Shown here piece by piece: positions 1 through 11,046 of a stretch of DNA of 64,000 nt. Within the stretch, counting starts at the first letter, position 1. Every line of letters starts with the position of its first letter. The DNA lies in NCBI GenBank assembly GCA_030765065.1, contig CM060990.1:217287290-217351289 (forward strand), read 5' to 3'. Made by a program: the position numbers and the translations under genes. Under the pieces are notes generated by a model. It was given only the letters and a program-made list of their open reading frames with translations, was not told the DNA's origin and searched no databases. Origin of the DNA: Deroplatys truncata. Its lineage: Eukaryota > Arthropoda > Insecta > Mantodea > Mantidae.

Positions 1-644
1 TACTCCAATACTACCACTACTTCTACTCTCTTGAGTGATTTCTGAACCATTGAATACACATTAGTGTATCCTTTTCTAGATGAACCACCAAGGTTTGTAT
101 TAATCTTATCTGCAAAAGCCCAACTACTTTATTTGAAGCTGACGATCCAATAGTTTTAGCACATAAGGGAAACAATACCTGCAGCTACTCCTAACATTTA
201 TTGAAAGTCTAAACCCTTCACTTGTACTCTATACTTGTAATAAAGATAATGAACCACAAGGGAGAAAAGTTTTGCTGAATTGTGGTTTGATGAATCTGTG
301 TACACAGTAACATAATTAACTTTTTCCAAATCCTTTTTCACTTCTTAAATGGCAAATGGACTGATCACGTTAGTAATGATAGCCTCACATTTTGTCTTAG
401 CACTGGGATATTTCGATTCAGAACACTTCTGTAATGGTTTAGAAGTGCAGTCTCTTGAGCAAAATGTTTGCATATGTTGAACAGTGTAAAATGTGAAACT
501 GCCTTCAGAAGCTGCCAGTTTCTGTTCAGTTGTCCCCAGTTCGGTGTCTCGGAAGAAAGATGTCAAAGATGAACTGGATGCAGCAGCATTATCAGCAAGT
601 TTGGTTTCATTGTCTGCACATTTCAATTTCACTTCTATTGCCAT
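1..644 (-). pseudogene. hAT-type transposase relic, N-terminal and core part, runs off left edge
   Basis: The minus-strand reading from 644 to 345 contains FTFYTVQHMQTFCSRDC and KTKCEAIITNVISPFA, which resemble the region upstream of the catalytic core in hAT transposases of the BED/zinc-finger kind. After a stop, the same direction continues with VYTDSSNH (position of the first catalytic Asp) and later NLGGSSRKGYTNVYS. Several stops and frame changes show it is dead. The C-terminal dimerisation part would lie left of base 1. The family name rests on recalled motif patterns. Confidence 0.62.
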
Positions 645-1419
645 TCAATATTGAAAACAGCACTGAACATTTTGTACAGTACAGATTACTATTAGACTTA
701 TTTTCAACAGTAAATGGATAAAGACATTGAAACTCGGCATTCAAAACATGTTTCCCTTTTACTTTTAGCATTGTTATTACACTTAAAACCTAAACCTTAC
801 TACAGACTGATGTGATTATCACATGTTATTGCTAGCTACAACACTGCTCTACTTCGTTGTAGTTAAAACAAACAGGAACAGACCAGAACTGGAAGTCAAA
901 GATGATTGATTGTATGGTTGGTTTTGGTTTGTACATGTGTGACAATACACTGTAACATGTACTCTTTGCACATTGTCTGCATTTCTTCTATCATCAATTT
1001 TGGTTTGAATGACAGTCTGCAAGTGCTTTTAAATAAAATTCAATGTTGCAGGATATTCTTTGAAAGCTGAACACTCTTCAAAAGCACAATACTTTTGTGA
1101 TTTTAAAGTCTATATGGAGTTGCAGGATAAGGTGTTAAATAAAAAAGTATCCTGCGAAATGCAGGACATCTGGCCACCTTAGGTGTAAGTATTACAAAAT
1201 TGGCTCAGTAATTAATCTAAATGATGAGTGTTCAGTGTTGTAGTCTACTTTATGCATTGATATGTTTAATACAGGAAGACCCAATGAACTATGAACCAGC
1301 TGTGGTGTTTTTCCAGTTCTCGATGGCAGCGGAAATTGCCGTCTGCAGCTATCATAGTGGGCAGATGCAATCATACAGCAAATCCTGTAACCATGTTTAA
1401 AGGCTTTACTTACCAGCAT
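645..1419. other. No recognised feature
   Basis: AT-rich intronic sequence. Short open readings here match no family I know and show no repeat or terminal inverted structure. Confidence 0.5.
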
Positions 1420-2291
1420 TATGAAAGGAGGTGCTGAAACTGGCCACGGTCTTTGTCCGTATATTTTTGGCACCTCTTTAAGGAACTATCCATCACTCGC
1501 TGTAGCTCACATCGCAAAATGCTGGCAATTTCCTGGCAGATATTCTGTTTTAATTCTTCCAGGGTGTTGGGTTTGTCTTGTATATTTTATGATTTGATTT
1601 ACGCTGGAGATAAAAGTAGTAGGGGGTTAGGTCAGAGGACTGAGGGGGGCTCACAAATCTTTACTAATAATTCTGTCTTCTTCAAACTCACTTTCAATTG
1701 TTCTTGTCAAAATATTGGATGTATGGCCTGTGGTAGTCTTGTTGGAAAAAGGCAAAGACATGGTACCTGTCAGTACTCTAAAAATCGGATGTAAAAATTG
1801 TGTTCATGTGCATGGGGATGTCAACTGTTGCCTTGAAAAAAATGGACCCTATAATTTGTATTCTGAGCTCCAGTAACAATTATTTTGTGTATAACATATC
1901 AATGAAAGGTGAACCAGACGTCCAGAAAAATCTTAATATGGGTTCAATTCTCATTGTATACACTATTGAGACTCCACTCACATGTGTGCCTACATACAGG
2001 ATCACCTGGTTGAAGAGCATGTACCATAATTATTTTTTATGGTTTTAACTTTAACAATTTAGTAGCTCTTTGCACAGAACCATACAAAATGCCTGCCTGT
2101 TGTGAAAGATTCTTAAGCGATTTTTTGGGGGAAGTCTCCAAACAATGTCCCATATTGTCTAACGTTTCTTTGACTGGAACTCTACGCTGTCTATTAAGTT
2201 TCTTAGACTGAGTACTAACTGTGACCTGAAATTTATTACACAGATTATGGATTGTTGTATGGCCTGGTACCTTTACATCTGGGAATCGCAC
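1420..2291 (-). pseudogene. mariner-like (Tc1/mariner superfamily) transposase relic
   Basis: The minus strand from 2291 reads MRFPDVKVPGHTTIHNLCNK, then RRVPVKETLDNMGHCLETSP and SLKNLSQQAGILYGSVQRAT. This is the paired helix-turn-helix N-terminus of an insect mariner-like group. Further along the same strand, in broken frames, come SSDLTPYYFYL (the usual third-acidic-residue region, PxSPDLxPxDF) near 1640 and an NPTTLEELKQNI..EIASIL tail near 1530-1580. The central catalytic part is scrambled by stops and shifts. Length is near the usual ~340-residue coding span. Terminal inverted repeats were not located. Confidence 0.65.
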
Positions 2292-2490
2292 TGCAAATCA
2301 TATTTGCACTTGGTAAGCTGACTGCATTAACACGTACAAATCATACATAAATAGACACTGCACAATAGTAAAAATATACTGAGCCATAATTGTGACTAAA
2401 TACAGGACACAAAAATAAATAACTCGTAACAACTGCACTACACCAACTCACACTGAGCTACACTGCATCACAGTCAACACAATACAGCAG

Positions 2491-2543
2491 AGCAAAGCAA
2501 AGCAAAGCAAAGCAAAGCAAAGCAAAGCAAAGCAAAGCAAAGC
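2491..2543. repeat. (AGCAA)n microsatellite
   Basis: About ten uninterrupted AGCAA units, flanked on the left by the upstream side of the mariner-like relic. Confidence 0.95.
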
Positions 2544-4185
2544 GAGTGTCAGCATGACCTTGGTTGCAGCAGTAGTGGCAGGAAACATGTGTCCACATGC
2601 CTAGTGGAAAAACACAGCGTAGCCAGTTCATAGTTCATTGGCTCTCTCGGTTGCTTGTGGATTACTGAGTGTAATTCTGTTCATTAGTGTTGTATAGGAT
2701 GATTAGATAAGATAAGATTTGATGCACTGTATGTAACAGCTGTGTGGATGTAGGTTTCCTGTGTTTACTCTCATATTTGATTATTGCAAAATCATGAAAT
2801 TAGATTTATTTTGTGCAGTTTCAAGAATACATTACAGTATGGGATGCAATTCGTTGATATATTGGTGTAGTTCCACTTGTGTGGCATATGCATTTTAAAG
2901 AACTAGAATGCCATCTGCATATACTACATATTTATGTATCAGTATAAATATTATGTTCAGTTTTGTGTACAAATATTTCTGCTGCCTTGACAAAAAGTGT
3001 GAGAGGCCCTCTGTTTCAGTCTGTTATGTCATATGTAAAATAATTGTTTGTGTGATTGTATCTGTTAAGCTCATCATTTCCTTAGTATATGATTTTAGTA
3101 TGTAATGTTATCTTTAAGCATTTAATGTTGTTAGTGTCTGATATTGATATGCAATAGGGAGATTAAAACTAGAAAGGGATTGACTATTGTGAGCACACTA
3201 CATCAGAGGGTAGTTGCATTGTCATGCTTTTCTGTGTCATGCCTTTTCTGAAGGCACGTCTGCCCGAGTGCTTGCTCTACAACCAGATAAAACCAGCTTG
3301 ATCCTGATGGGGTGTCTTGAGAGTAGAACAATCGAAACATTCATCTGTTATTAGTTGCATTGTCATGCCTGAAATAGAAGAACTTATGGGTTTTTCATTT
3401 GAGTTCTACGGTATCCTGATGCTTTTACATTAGATATATGAAATTGAGGACATGCTTGACTATGAAGGTTTTATAATCTTGAATATTTCACCTTTACAAT
3501 ACTAGAAAGAACAATGCCCACTAAACTGTCTTTGTGGGTTACTTTACAAGTGCTGGAAAACTGAAATGGCAAATTAAGAAATAACCTTAGGCTAGCAAAT
3601 CTAATGCTGTTAGATGTAGATCATAACACAAGCCCAAAAGCAGTGCTTTTTTTCTGGCGGTATTCAATGGTATGCTGTACTGGCACGTTTTTGACCCAGT
3701 TGCTCAGTTTTTTCGTATGGATATACAATTCTATTCTAAAATTAACTGCAAAAGTTTGTGATGTCAGCATGTCACTGATACCAGGAAAGAATGTGCAGTA
3801 ATTAAGTTGGTACTAGCTTCACTTAATTTTCAGCATAATTATTCTTTCAAGTGTTGACTACACTGTTCTTTGCATTTGTTGTGATAGTCAGTTGTTATTT
3901 ATTGTCCATCTTTGAGTTGCTTGGTGTTATAAGTTGATTATTACGAAAACAAAAATGAAGCTATAAACTCTTCTCTCACATGCTGGTTGAGTTTTACATC
4001 TGTGTCTACACGACTGCACTGGCCTGGTCATAAGGTTGGCAGTAGTGTTGCTAAATAAATTTGAAGTGAAGTTGTTAGGTGTGTTAGGCAATAATATTAG
4101 TGAGTAGCGATGATTAAAAGTACTAGTTATTTTACTCTAGCAAACAAAAAAATGAATAAAACCTGGGAATGTAGAAAATGTAGGT
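2544..4185. other. Intronic sequence, no gene recognised apart from a small insertion
   Basis: AT-rich sequence with no coding similarity recognised. The only structured item is the 124-bp insertion bounded by a 17-bp direct repeat (3211-3368), listed separately. Confidence 0.5.
3211..3368 (+). mobile_element. 124-bp insertion with 17-bp target duplication and hammerhead-like core
   Basis: TAGTTGCATTGTCATGC occurs exactly at 3211-3227 and 3352-3368. Between them are 124 bp ending with CCTGATGGGGTG..(20 nt)..ATCGAAACATTC. The order CTGATG, short stem-loop, CGAAAC resembles the minimal hammerhead-ribozyme motif known from Penelope-like element termini, although the usual CTGATGA has G in the last position. 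The duplication shows a discrete insertion. Assigning it to the PLE group is inference. Confidence 0.55.
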
Positions 4186-4850
4186 TTGTGTTTAAAGCTG
4201 CCTGATGGTTTAATCCAAAGTGAATGCTCAATTTCAAATACTGCATGCTCTGAAGACAAGGTAATCAGAAATCACATTTGTCTGAAGAATGGCCTGATTG
4301 CTAGGAAACAAAAAACCGGATGTGAAGTATGCAAAAGTGTTGACTCTGGAGTAGATAAACAAATGGGCATGAAAATTTCAAAGGAATGGGCAAATTGTGA
4401 AATATGCTATTTCAGTGAATTCCCTGAATGATAGTTTGTCAATGCAGAAAAATATTTTTGACGACAAAGAAAGTTCATCTCATTTAGCTGCGCAAAAACT
4501 GAAAGCAGATGCCAAGAAAGAACTATTGGAGAACATATACATGAAGCCATTGTCTCTTGAAAAAGATGTCACTGGTGTTTCATACAGCCTATAAAGTGGC
4601 TTAAAAGAACCAGTCATTTAACAATTTTGAAGAAGAAATCAATTTGCAGGAACTGAATGGAATTGACATGGAACATATACTTCATTCCACTAATGCATGC
4701 ATTAACATTATTAATCGTATTGGAAGGGAAATGAATTGTGTGCTTATTGGCAAAATTACAGATGCACAAAGCAAGATTATTTTAATTATTGATGAATCCA
4801 CTATTCTCGGGCAGAAATCAAGCTTGATTATCTATTAATTTATTTAGAAG
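4186..4850 (+). pseudogene. hAT-like transposase relic, upstream part
   Basis: Three consecutive open pieces in the + direction (4186-4431, 4397-4594, 4644-4838) include SSHLAAQKLKADAKKELLEN, HILHSTNACINIINRIGREM and KIILIIDESTILGQKSSLII. IDEST followed by KSxLIIYLR is the first catalytic-Asp region of a hAT subgroup related to KIAA1586-like domesticated proteins. Frames shift between pieces. Homologous sequence resumes at about 6680, so the relic looks split by the LINE and PLE material at 5118-6650. Confidence 0.6.
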
Positions 4851-4948
4851 CTTTTTAACAGCGAAAGCAAGTTAAATAGACCATCAAAACATATCACATT
4901 GAGTCAACCAACGCTATAGTATCCTTTGATGTCATCCCTATATTTTGT

Positions 4949-4993
4949 GTGGGTGTGGGTGTGGGTGTGCGTGTGCGTGTGTGTGTGTGTGTC
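4949..4993. repeat. (GT)n-rich microsatellite
   Basis: GTGTGG-type units grade into pure GT and then a T-rich tract to about 5018. Confidence 0.9.
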
Positions 4994-5117
4994 TTTTTTT
5001 TTCAGTTTTTTTTTTTTCAAGTCCCATTTCCACTTGTTTTTCACTTTTCATTTATTGATTACTTAACCATCACACATTCACTATAGTTTTTAATTCAAAG
5101 TAAGATGCGCTTACCTC

Positions 5118-5432
5118 TTACTTTTCTCTTTCCACTGTCCAAAGCCATTTATTTTTTACTTTACACAAAAACTGTCCAATGCTTCTAGCGTCCTTGCATA
5201 TCATTTCACTCATAAGTGTATTTCTATCCCCCTTCAACAACTTCTTATTAAAAAATTCTTTTCTCCAATTTTCTGTTCCTTGGCACTTAAATACTATGTG
5301 TTCAATGTCTTCATTACCACCACATATCGGACATTGGTTCTGAGGAATACCCTGTCTTAGCCCTTTTAGCCTCCATGCTCCGGTTCTTACTTTGTAGCAT
5401 CCCAACCAACAAACTCCCCCATTCCTTAGCAA
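5118..5432 (-). pseudogene. LINE ORF2 C-terminal fragment with cysteine/histidine knuckle
   Basis: The minus strand reads CPICGGNEDIEHIVFKCQGT followed by ENWRKEFFNKKLL. The CxxC..H...C spacing matches the zinc-knuckle that ends the reverse-transcriptase protein of many non-LTR retrotransposons. The LINE at 8765 carries a comparable CPLCGR..HCIIEC end. It is a 5'-truncated fragment of about 0.3 kb lying antisense next to the Penelope-like element. Confidence 0.6.
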
Positions 5433-5454
5433 ATGGTTTCAGTCTAATTACATA

Positions 5455-6650
5455 CCCTTAGAAGCAGTAGAAGACTATACCAAATTCTTAAAACTTTGCA
5501 TCAGTCAGAACTTTTTCAGTTTTATGGACAGGATTTATCAACAAAGGTCTAGTATATCTATGGTCAACCCACTCTCTTCCTTCCTTGCAGATTTGTTTAT
5601 TAACTCGTTAGAAATACATGTAATGAAAGCTTTCCCCAACATCTTGAAAGTATGACTTTGATATATAGATGATATTGTCACAGTAGTGCCCAAAAACTTG
5701 TACAAGATGCCTTAAAACTGTTACGTACAAGACCAAGCCTTGAACCTCACTGTAGAGACAGAGAAAGATCATTACCTGCCTTTTCTGTATATTAAAATAA
5801 TGAGAAATGAAGACAGACTTTCCTTTGGGATATACAAAAAACTGCCTCACACAGATAATTACACCAAATGCAATAGTTCTAACCCAAAGTCACAGCAGCA
5901 TGCAGTTTTTAACAGTCTAGTATACAGGCTAATGAAAGTTCCTTTAAACAAAGAGGAATGTATTAAAAAAAAATACCAGCAAATCATCCAAATAGCACTT
6001 GTTAATGAGTTTAATGCACAAATAATAGGAAGATAAATTCAGAAGAAACAAGGAGATCAACAATACCACTAACCTAACATCCTCGGAAGACAGGAAGAAA
6101 TTTAAAAATTTCACATTCCACCCACTTCTACACAACAGGTTCCAAAGGGTCTTTTCAAAACGCAACATAACCCTAGTCCCTCAAAATAAATACACCTTGA
6201 AAAATCTGTTGAGAGCACCTCCCAAAGTTTAGGTACCAAAAACTTCCAAACCTGGGATTTAATGGATAAACTGCCAGGAATGCAATAGGATATACATCGG
6301 AAAAATCAAGTGCAACATAAACATCCGCACTAAAGTACATTCTGGAACATAAAATATAAACAGACAAACCAGCATTGCAGCACACTATTGGGAAACCAAC
6401 TACGAAATAGGCACAAACTCCAAATTATTAAAAGAAGTAAGCCATTCTCTAGAACTTGCAGCATGGAAGAAGATTTTCATCCACAAACACAAAACACAGA
6501 GTAATGCACTTTGAAATCCCACCTTCAGACATCTATACTAAATTCATCACACCATCTACCAGAAACTGGAATATAGATGACCCCAGCACTGCCAGTTGGC
6601 CTACAGCTGATGATGGAAGCGAAGGCTTCTGAATCATGTCCTGTATAATA
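5455..6650 (+). pseudogene. Penelope-like retroelement: RT (C-terminal half), GIY-YIG nuclease and hammerhead-like 3' end
   Basis: Penelope-like elements encode a telomerase-related reverse transcriptase fused to a GIY-YIG endonuclease. Here, in broken + frames, NPLSSFLADLF (near 5570) and YIDDIV (5662-5679) are RT motifs. FLYIKIMRNEDRLSFGIYKK and KSQQHAVFNSLVYRLMKVPL (5770-5945) are the RT C-terminal region. ECNRIYIGK.KCNINIRTKVH near 6280-6330 is the GIY-YIG core. The end carries CTGATGATGGAAGCGAAGGC followed by TTCTGAA (from 6607), which can fold as a hammerhead-type stem II (GAAGC/GCTTC). Frameshifts and stops are numerous. The 5' half of the RT is missing. Confidence 0.75.
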
Positions 6651-6679
6651 ACAGAGTAAGTGAAGCAAGCGTGTCCCAT

Positions 6680-7100
6680 ATTTGACTCCTAATGCCAAAG
6701 TATTGATTATCTATGTTCGTGTGTTCATTGAAGAATGTGAACTTTCTGCTCCTGTAAATCTTTTTCAAAATTTAATTAAAGTAGATAATGTGACAGCCCT
6801 TGGAATATTTAATTCATTACTTAGGCACTTGGAGTTTTTGGGAATAATAAAAGAATACCTAGAAGTCAATATCAGTGACTTGTGATGGAGCTGCAGTCAT
6901 GTTGGGTGTCCGCAGTGGTGTGTAAAGTTATTTCAATAACTCCCCTAATATAATTCTGTGGCATTGTGCCAATCATTGCCTGTAGATGTCAGAGAATGAT
7001 ATTGCAAATACTATGAGTGGAGTGAATAGATCCAAGAGTTTCCTAGATAAGTTGAGAGTCATTCCATGTCAAGTCGCACAAATTTTCACAAAATTTGACC
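6680..7100 (+). pseudogene. hAT-like transposase relic, downstream part
   Basis: The reading KVLIIYVRVFIEECELSAPV, then VDNVTALGIFNSLLRHLEF, CDGAAVMLGVRSGV (in a second frame near 6890), NIILWHCANHCL and MSGVNRSKSFLDKL matches the order of a hAT transposase core (second catalytic-Asp region CDGAAxMxG and the HCxxHxL segment). Its start, LIIYVRVF, repeats the LIIYLRSF at the end of the 4186-4850 piece. The two may therefore overlap slightly, or come from separate copies. Confidence 0.6.
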
Positions 7101-7104
7101 AAAA

Positions 7105-7730
7105 CGTCTCCGATTCACCTCAAATTTTGTCCATGGATTACAAAAACAGAGTGAATTATGTTTTAAATTCTTATTTTTTAAATCACAATATTTTAAAAAT
7201 ATTGTGCAATCCAACTAGTGAAAAGTGGCACTCCTCTCTACCTTTAAATTACAATATCTCACAGGCAACAAGTGATAAAATTATGTTATAAGTGTAATGG
7301 AAAGCTTAATATATAATCTTTTGCTTAATATTTATTATAATTGATGTAATTAACTATTTACATAAATTTTTAAAATCGAAACATTTAAAAACTATATATC
7401 TCTATTAACCCCAAGTTTAAATTTCTATAAAAATTATAAATAAATTCCTTGTAGTTTTTTGTATATATTTACATAAAACAAAGATGGGATCCTGTGTAGT
7501 TAATTTCAAATAAAATAACTTAGAAAGCGGTGCATAGCAGGATTCCAGCGCGTTGGGCTGGAGAGTAGCAGTAGCAGCAGCACCAGCAGCAGCAGTCTGT
7601 CATTGGATGCCTTGTCAATTGTTCACAGCACTTTAGTTGCACTAGTTTGTTCACATGTAATTTAAATTTGGCATACAGTTGAGTAAAACATTCAAACTTT
7701 CAATCTTATCCTATGGGAGGCAACTTAACT
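7105..7730. other. AT-rich intronic sequence with a short CAG-rich run
   Basis: No coding similarity seen. A CAG/AGC-rich run of about 35 bp lies at 7563-7598. Confidence 0.5.
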
Positions 7731-8050
7731 ACAATTTAGAAGATGTCGTCCTCCGTGGTGTAGTAGTTACCATGCTAGCCTCTAGTTCCCGAGGTTGCGG
7801 GCTCAAACCCGGCGGAGGGCGATGGAGTTTTTCGGGCGTAAAAATCCTTAGCATGGCTTCCTTCAGAAGGGAAGTAAAGCCGGTGGTCCCGTGTCGTTGA
7901 TTTACGGCACGTAAAAGAACTCAAGCCTGATAAAGAGGCCTCTGAGCAAAATTACTGGTCTTTCACGCCCAATATAGAATGGGACGCTAATGACCATAGT
8001 AGTTAAAGAGTGTCCATAAATAAAACTCAGTTTAATATTAACAATTTAGA
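7731..8050 (+). mobile_element. tRNA-derived SINE, family 1, copy 1 (sense), with ACAATTTAGA duplications
   Basis: The 5' end has a tRNA-like RNA polymerase III promoter: an A-box-like TGGTGTAGTAGTTACCATGC and a B-box-like GGTTGCGGGCTCAAACCC. A unique body ends in ATAAATAAAACTCAG. The direct repeat ACAATTTAGA (7731-7740 and 8041-8050) brackets the copy. Body words such as CTTAGCATGGCTTCCTTC and CTGATAAAGAGGC recur in three antisense copies at 26045, 28241 and 44983. Confidence 0.9.
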
Positions 8051-8764
8051 TGTGCACTTTTCCCCCTTCAGGCTCAAGTGAATACCATCTGGTTATTGTT
8101 GCATTATTGGTTGATGGAATAAATGAATTTCGCTCTAAGGTACCAGGGATCCCTTTCGCATTGTCGTATCTTGCCTTAAAATGGTCACTATGTTCAAAAC
8201 CACTTCTGGATTATTCACAGCATTGGCACTTTGTAGCACGCAATCACTGTTATCAGTGGGTGGTACTTTGTTTTTTTGTTTTTTGACATGCATCACACAG
8301 TTTAAGTCTGGTGACAAAGTTAAGGTCTCCATTTTTAAGTTTGTAAGCATATGCGGGTACCTAAGCTTAATGATTTCTGCCTTGTGTTATACTTGGAAAC
8401 ATTAAATGGATTGAAGCAATGGATAGTTACGTTTCTTCAGTTCATTCATTATGCCCTTTCAGAAATCACAGAGTTAAGAATGAACTTCTAATGCAAAAAG
8501 CTGAACTCAAAGTAACATTTATAATGAAACAGCAGAGAGTGGTTTTATAGAATATCAGGTTCCAATTGCTAAGTTACACCGAACACTGGAAGTGATAGCC
8601 TATTACATTCGTACTGCATAATGCATCAGCCGGTGCGGTATGCTGTTGCAGTGTAAAGCTCTCAGTCAGCAGTCTATCTTCTAAAATCCTACGCACTAAT
8701 ACAAATAAACTGTTTAAAAGCGTACTTCTAAGGAAGATCCCATCCTGATATTGACAGACTTCAG
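8051..8764. other. No recognised feature
   Basis: Intronic sequence between the SINE and the LINE. The LINE 5' untranslated region may begin in its right part, but no border is visible. Confidence 0.45.
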
Positions 8765-9079
8765 TTGCTTGCGTTAGCGCAAAGAGAACGGACGTGTTTG
8801 GTGAATGCTCGTAATTATGGTAAAGTGGGTGTTGCATTGCAGGTTTACCGGGCGTGTTTAGGGATGTTTAATAGAAGAAGAATTAGGATTGGTGATATAG
8901 AAATTGGCATGCAAGTGCTAAATTTCTGGACTGCGATAGTGCTGGCGGTTCTATTAATAATTGGGGGTGTGGAACTTAATCCAGGACTGGCAATGGACGA
9001 GGTAAAAGCCATGTTTAAAGCCATAAAGGATGACGTAAAGGAAATTAAATGTAATGAGAAGAGAAGAAAAAATGGATAG
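8765..9079 (+). pseudogene. LINE copy 1 N-terminal segment with hydrophobic stretch and 2A-like motif
   Basis: Residues about 52-66 form a hydrophobic segment (FWTAIVLAVLLII) followed directly by GGVELNPGL. This resembles the 2A ribosome-skipping consensus DxExNPGP, with the Asp position occupied by Gly and the final Pro by Leu, so skipping is probably lost in this copy. 2A-like sequences at the N-terminus of non-LTR retrotransposon proteins are known from other animals. A lysine-rich region follows, then a frameshift into the ORF1 body at about 9054. Confidence 0.7.
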
Positions 9080-9461
9080 GAAATTGGAAGAAATAAAACT
9101 CAGCATTATCCAGATAGAAGAAGAAACAAAAAAAGAATTAACGGAATGCAAAGCTGGATTATCGAAATTGGAGAAATTGTCAGATGCAAATAGGAAGCGA
9201 AATATTATGATTTTTGGTTTAGAAGAACAAAGAGAAATAAGATCATGGGAAGCCGCGGAAGAACTTATAGAAAGGAAACTTGAAATTAAACTCGCAGGCT
9301 GGGAAATATCAGAATGCTTTAGAATTGGACGAAGGGGTTGGAAACCAAGTCCTATTCTTGTTAAATTGGCTACTATGAGCTTCAAATGGAAAGTGTTGAG
9401 TAGTGCAAGGAAATTGAAAGGTACAAGAATATGTATAGAGAATGATTATGGGGAAAAATAA
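9054..9461 (+). pseudogene. LINE copy 1 ORF1-type protein (coiled coil and RRM-like)
   Basis: A charged coiled-coil stretch (KMDRKLEEIKLSIIQIEEET) is followed by RKRNIMIFGLEE, an AEELIERKLEIKL helix, ECFRIGRRG..PSPILVKLAT and a RKLKGTRICIENDY tail. This is the arrangement of L1-type ORF1 RNA-binding proteins: RRM core plus C-terminal domain, which bind element RNA. It is one base-frame away from the N-terminal segment, indicating a frameshift. Confidence 0.7.
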
Positions 9462-9639
9462 CGTGAAATAGGATATGAATTAATAAGAGAGATGAAAAAA
9501 GCCAGAAATGAAGGAAGAAGAGCTTATATGCGTGGTATACAGTTGTTTATAGATGGAATTCTGATGACGCACCAGCAAGGTCATGGAACTACGGGCAGAG
9601 AGGAAAAGAGGGGAGAAGAGCCACATGAGCCGCATAGAA

Positions 9640-11046
9640 GCAGCAGGCCAGTTATAGAGATGAAATTTTGTATTAGACTTGCCAATAATAAAGTAACAGA
9701 ATGGGTACCAAATACCATGGGTCTAAGACAGGGTTGTAAATTAAGTCCCATTTTATTCAATCTATTTATAGATGATATATTGAAGGAAATATTGAAGGAA
9801 AACTTGCACTGTCCATCAATTAATAATAAAGACATCCCAGGCTTGGTTTTTGCAGATGATTTAGTAGCAGCAGCAATTACAAGCAAAGGATTAAAGAAAG
9901 CAATAGTAGCAACAGAGAAATATTCCAAAGAATGATCTCTAAAGATAAATAAAAGTAAATCCAAAATTATGGTCTGTAAAACTGGAAATAAACTCAGCAG
10001 AGATGAGAAATGGTGGTTAGAGGGGAGTGAAATCGATGTTGTAAATAAATTTGATTATGTGGGGGTAAGGTTAAATAATAATAGTAGGTGGACCGAGTAG
10101 AGAAAAAATGCACTAGGTAAAGGAAAGTTAGCTATTAATAGCATAAGAACATGCTTGAGGAAATTACCAAATATGAGAGTAAATTGGTTAGAGAGAATAT
10201 ATACTGCAACAGTTGAATCAAGAATGATGCATGGTATAGAGATTTGGGGGACAGAAAAAGGATGGGAATGTGTGGATCAGATTCACATAACCTTTTGTAA
10301 AATGATATTGGGGTTACCTAGAGCAGCTCCAAATGGGGTTGCCCTAGTTGAATTAGAAAAAGTTGGAAGGAAAGGAATAGTGTTAAAACGCATTATGAAA
10401 TATTGGAGTAGGATCCAAGCATTGGAGGAAGGGAATATTCTTAAAAACTGTTTAAGGATTCAAGAAAAAACAAGATGGCAAGGAAGTTGGTTATCTCAAT
10501 TAAAGGAAACTGTGAGGGAAGTAGGATTGAGCGAGCCAGCCAATATTCAGACGAGGGGACAAAATGTATGGAATAAAGTGAAATTCAGGGTTGATGATAT
10601 TGAGAAACAGGAGATATATGGTAGTTTAAGGGATAAGAGAACCCTGATATATTATCTGAACTTGAAAAAGGATTGGGGAAGAGAAAAATATATTGATGTC
10701 TGTGATAAAATGGAAAGAGAGGGCCTGGCATGTGCAAGAACAGGAACCATGTTGTTAAGGGGTTTAAAAGTTGACAAAGAACTGTGCCCACTATGTGGAA
10801 GGGTAGATAAAAATTTACACTGTATAATAGAATGTGCAGAAACCAAAGTTTGGAGAGAGGAAATATGGAATAGGAAGTGGGATAAATTGTAGATAGAGAT
10901 ATTATTTTTAAAACTCTTTGGAAACAATAAGAAAGAATTTTTGAAACAATTAGGTAAATATACAGGGAAGGTAAGAGAGAAATGGTGGAGGAAAATTATT
11001 AAAGAAAAAGAGGAATATAATAATAGGAGTGATATAGGTAAAATAT
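9640..11046 (+). pseudogene. LINE copy 1 reverse transcriptase (second half) and C-terminal knuckle
   Basis: MGLRQGCKLSPILFNLFIDD and LVFADDLVAAA give RT motifs including the catalytic FADD. After a stop at about 9935 the protein continues with ERIYTATVESRMMHGIEIWG and a long open 245-codon piece (10155-10892) that ends with CPLCGRVDKNLHCIIEC, a zinc-knuckle. A further reading to about 11046 is in another frame. It replicated by target-primed reverse transcription in life; this copy cannot be active. Confidence 0.8.

Noticed and set aside
7745..7830. Genuine tRNA gene
   Set aside because: A- and B-box-like words are present but no acceptor-stem pairing or anticodon arm; the unit recurs with a common body and target duplications, so it is a SINE.
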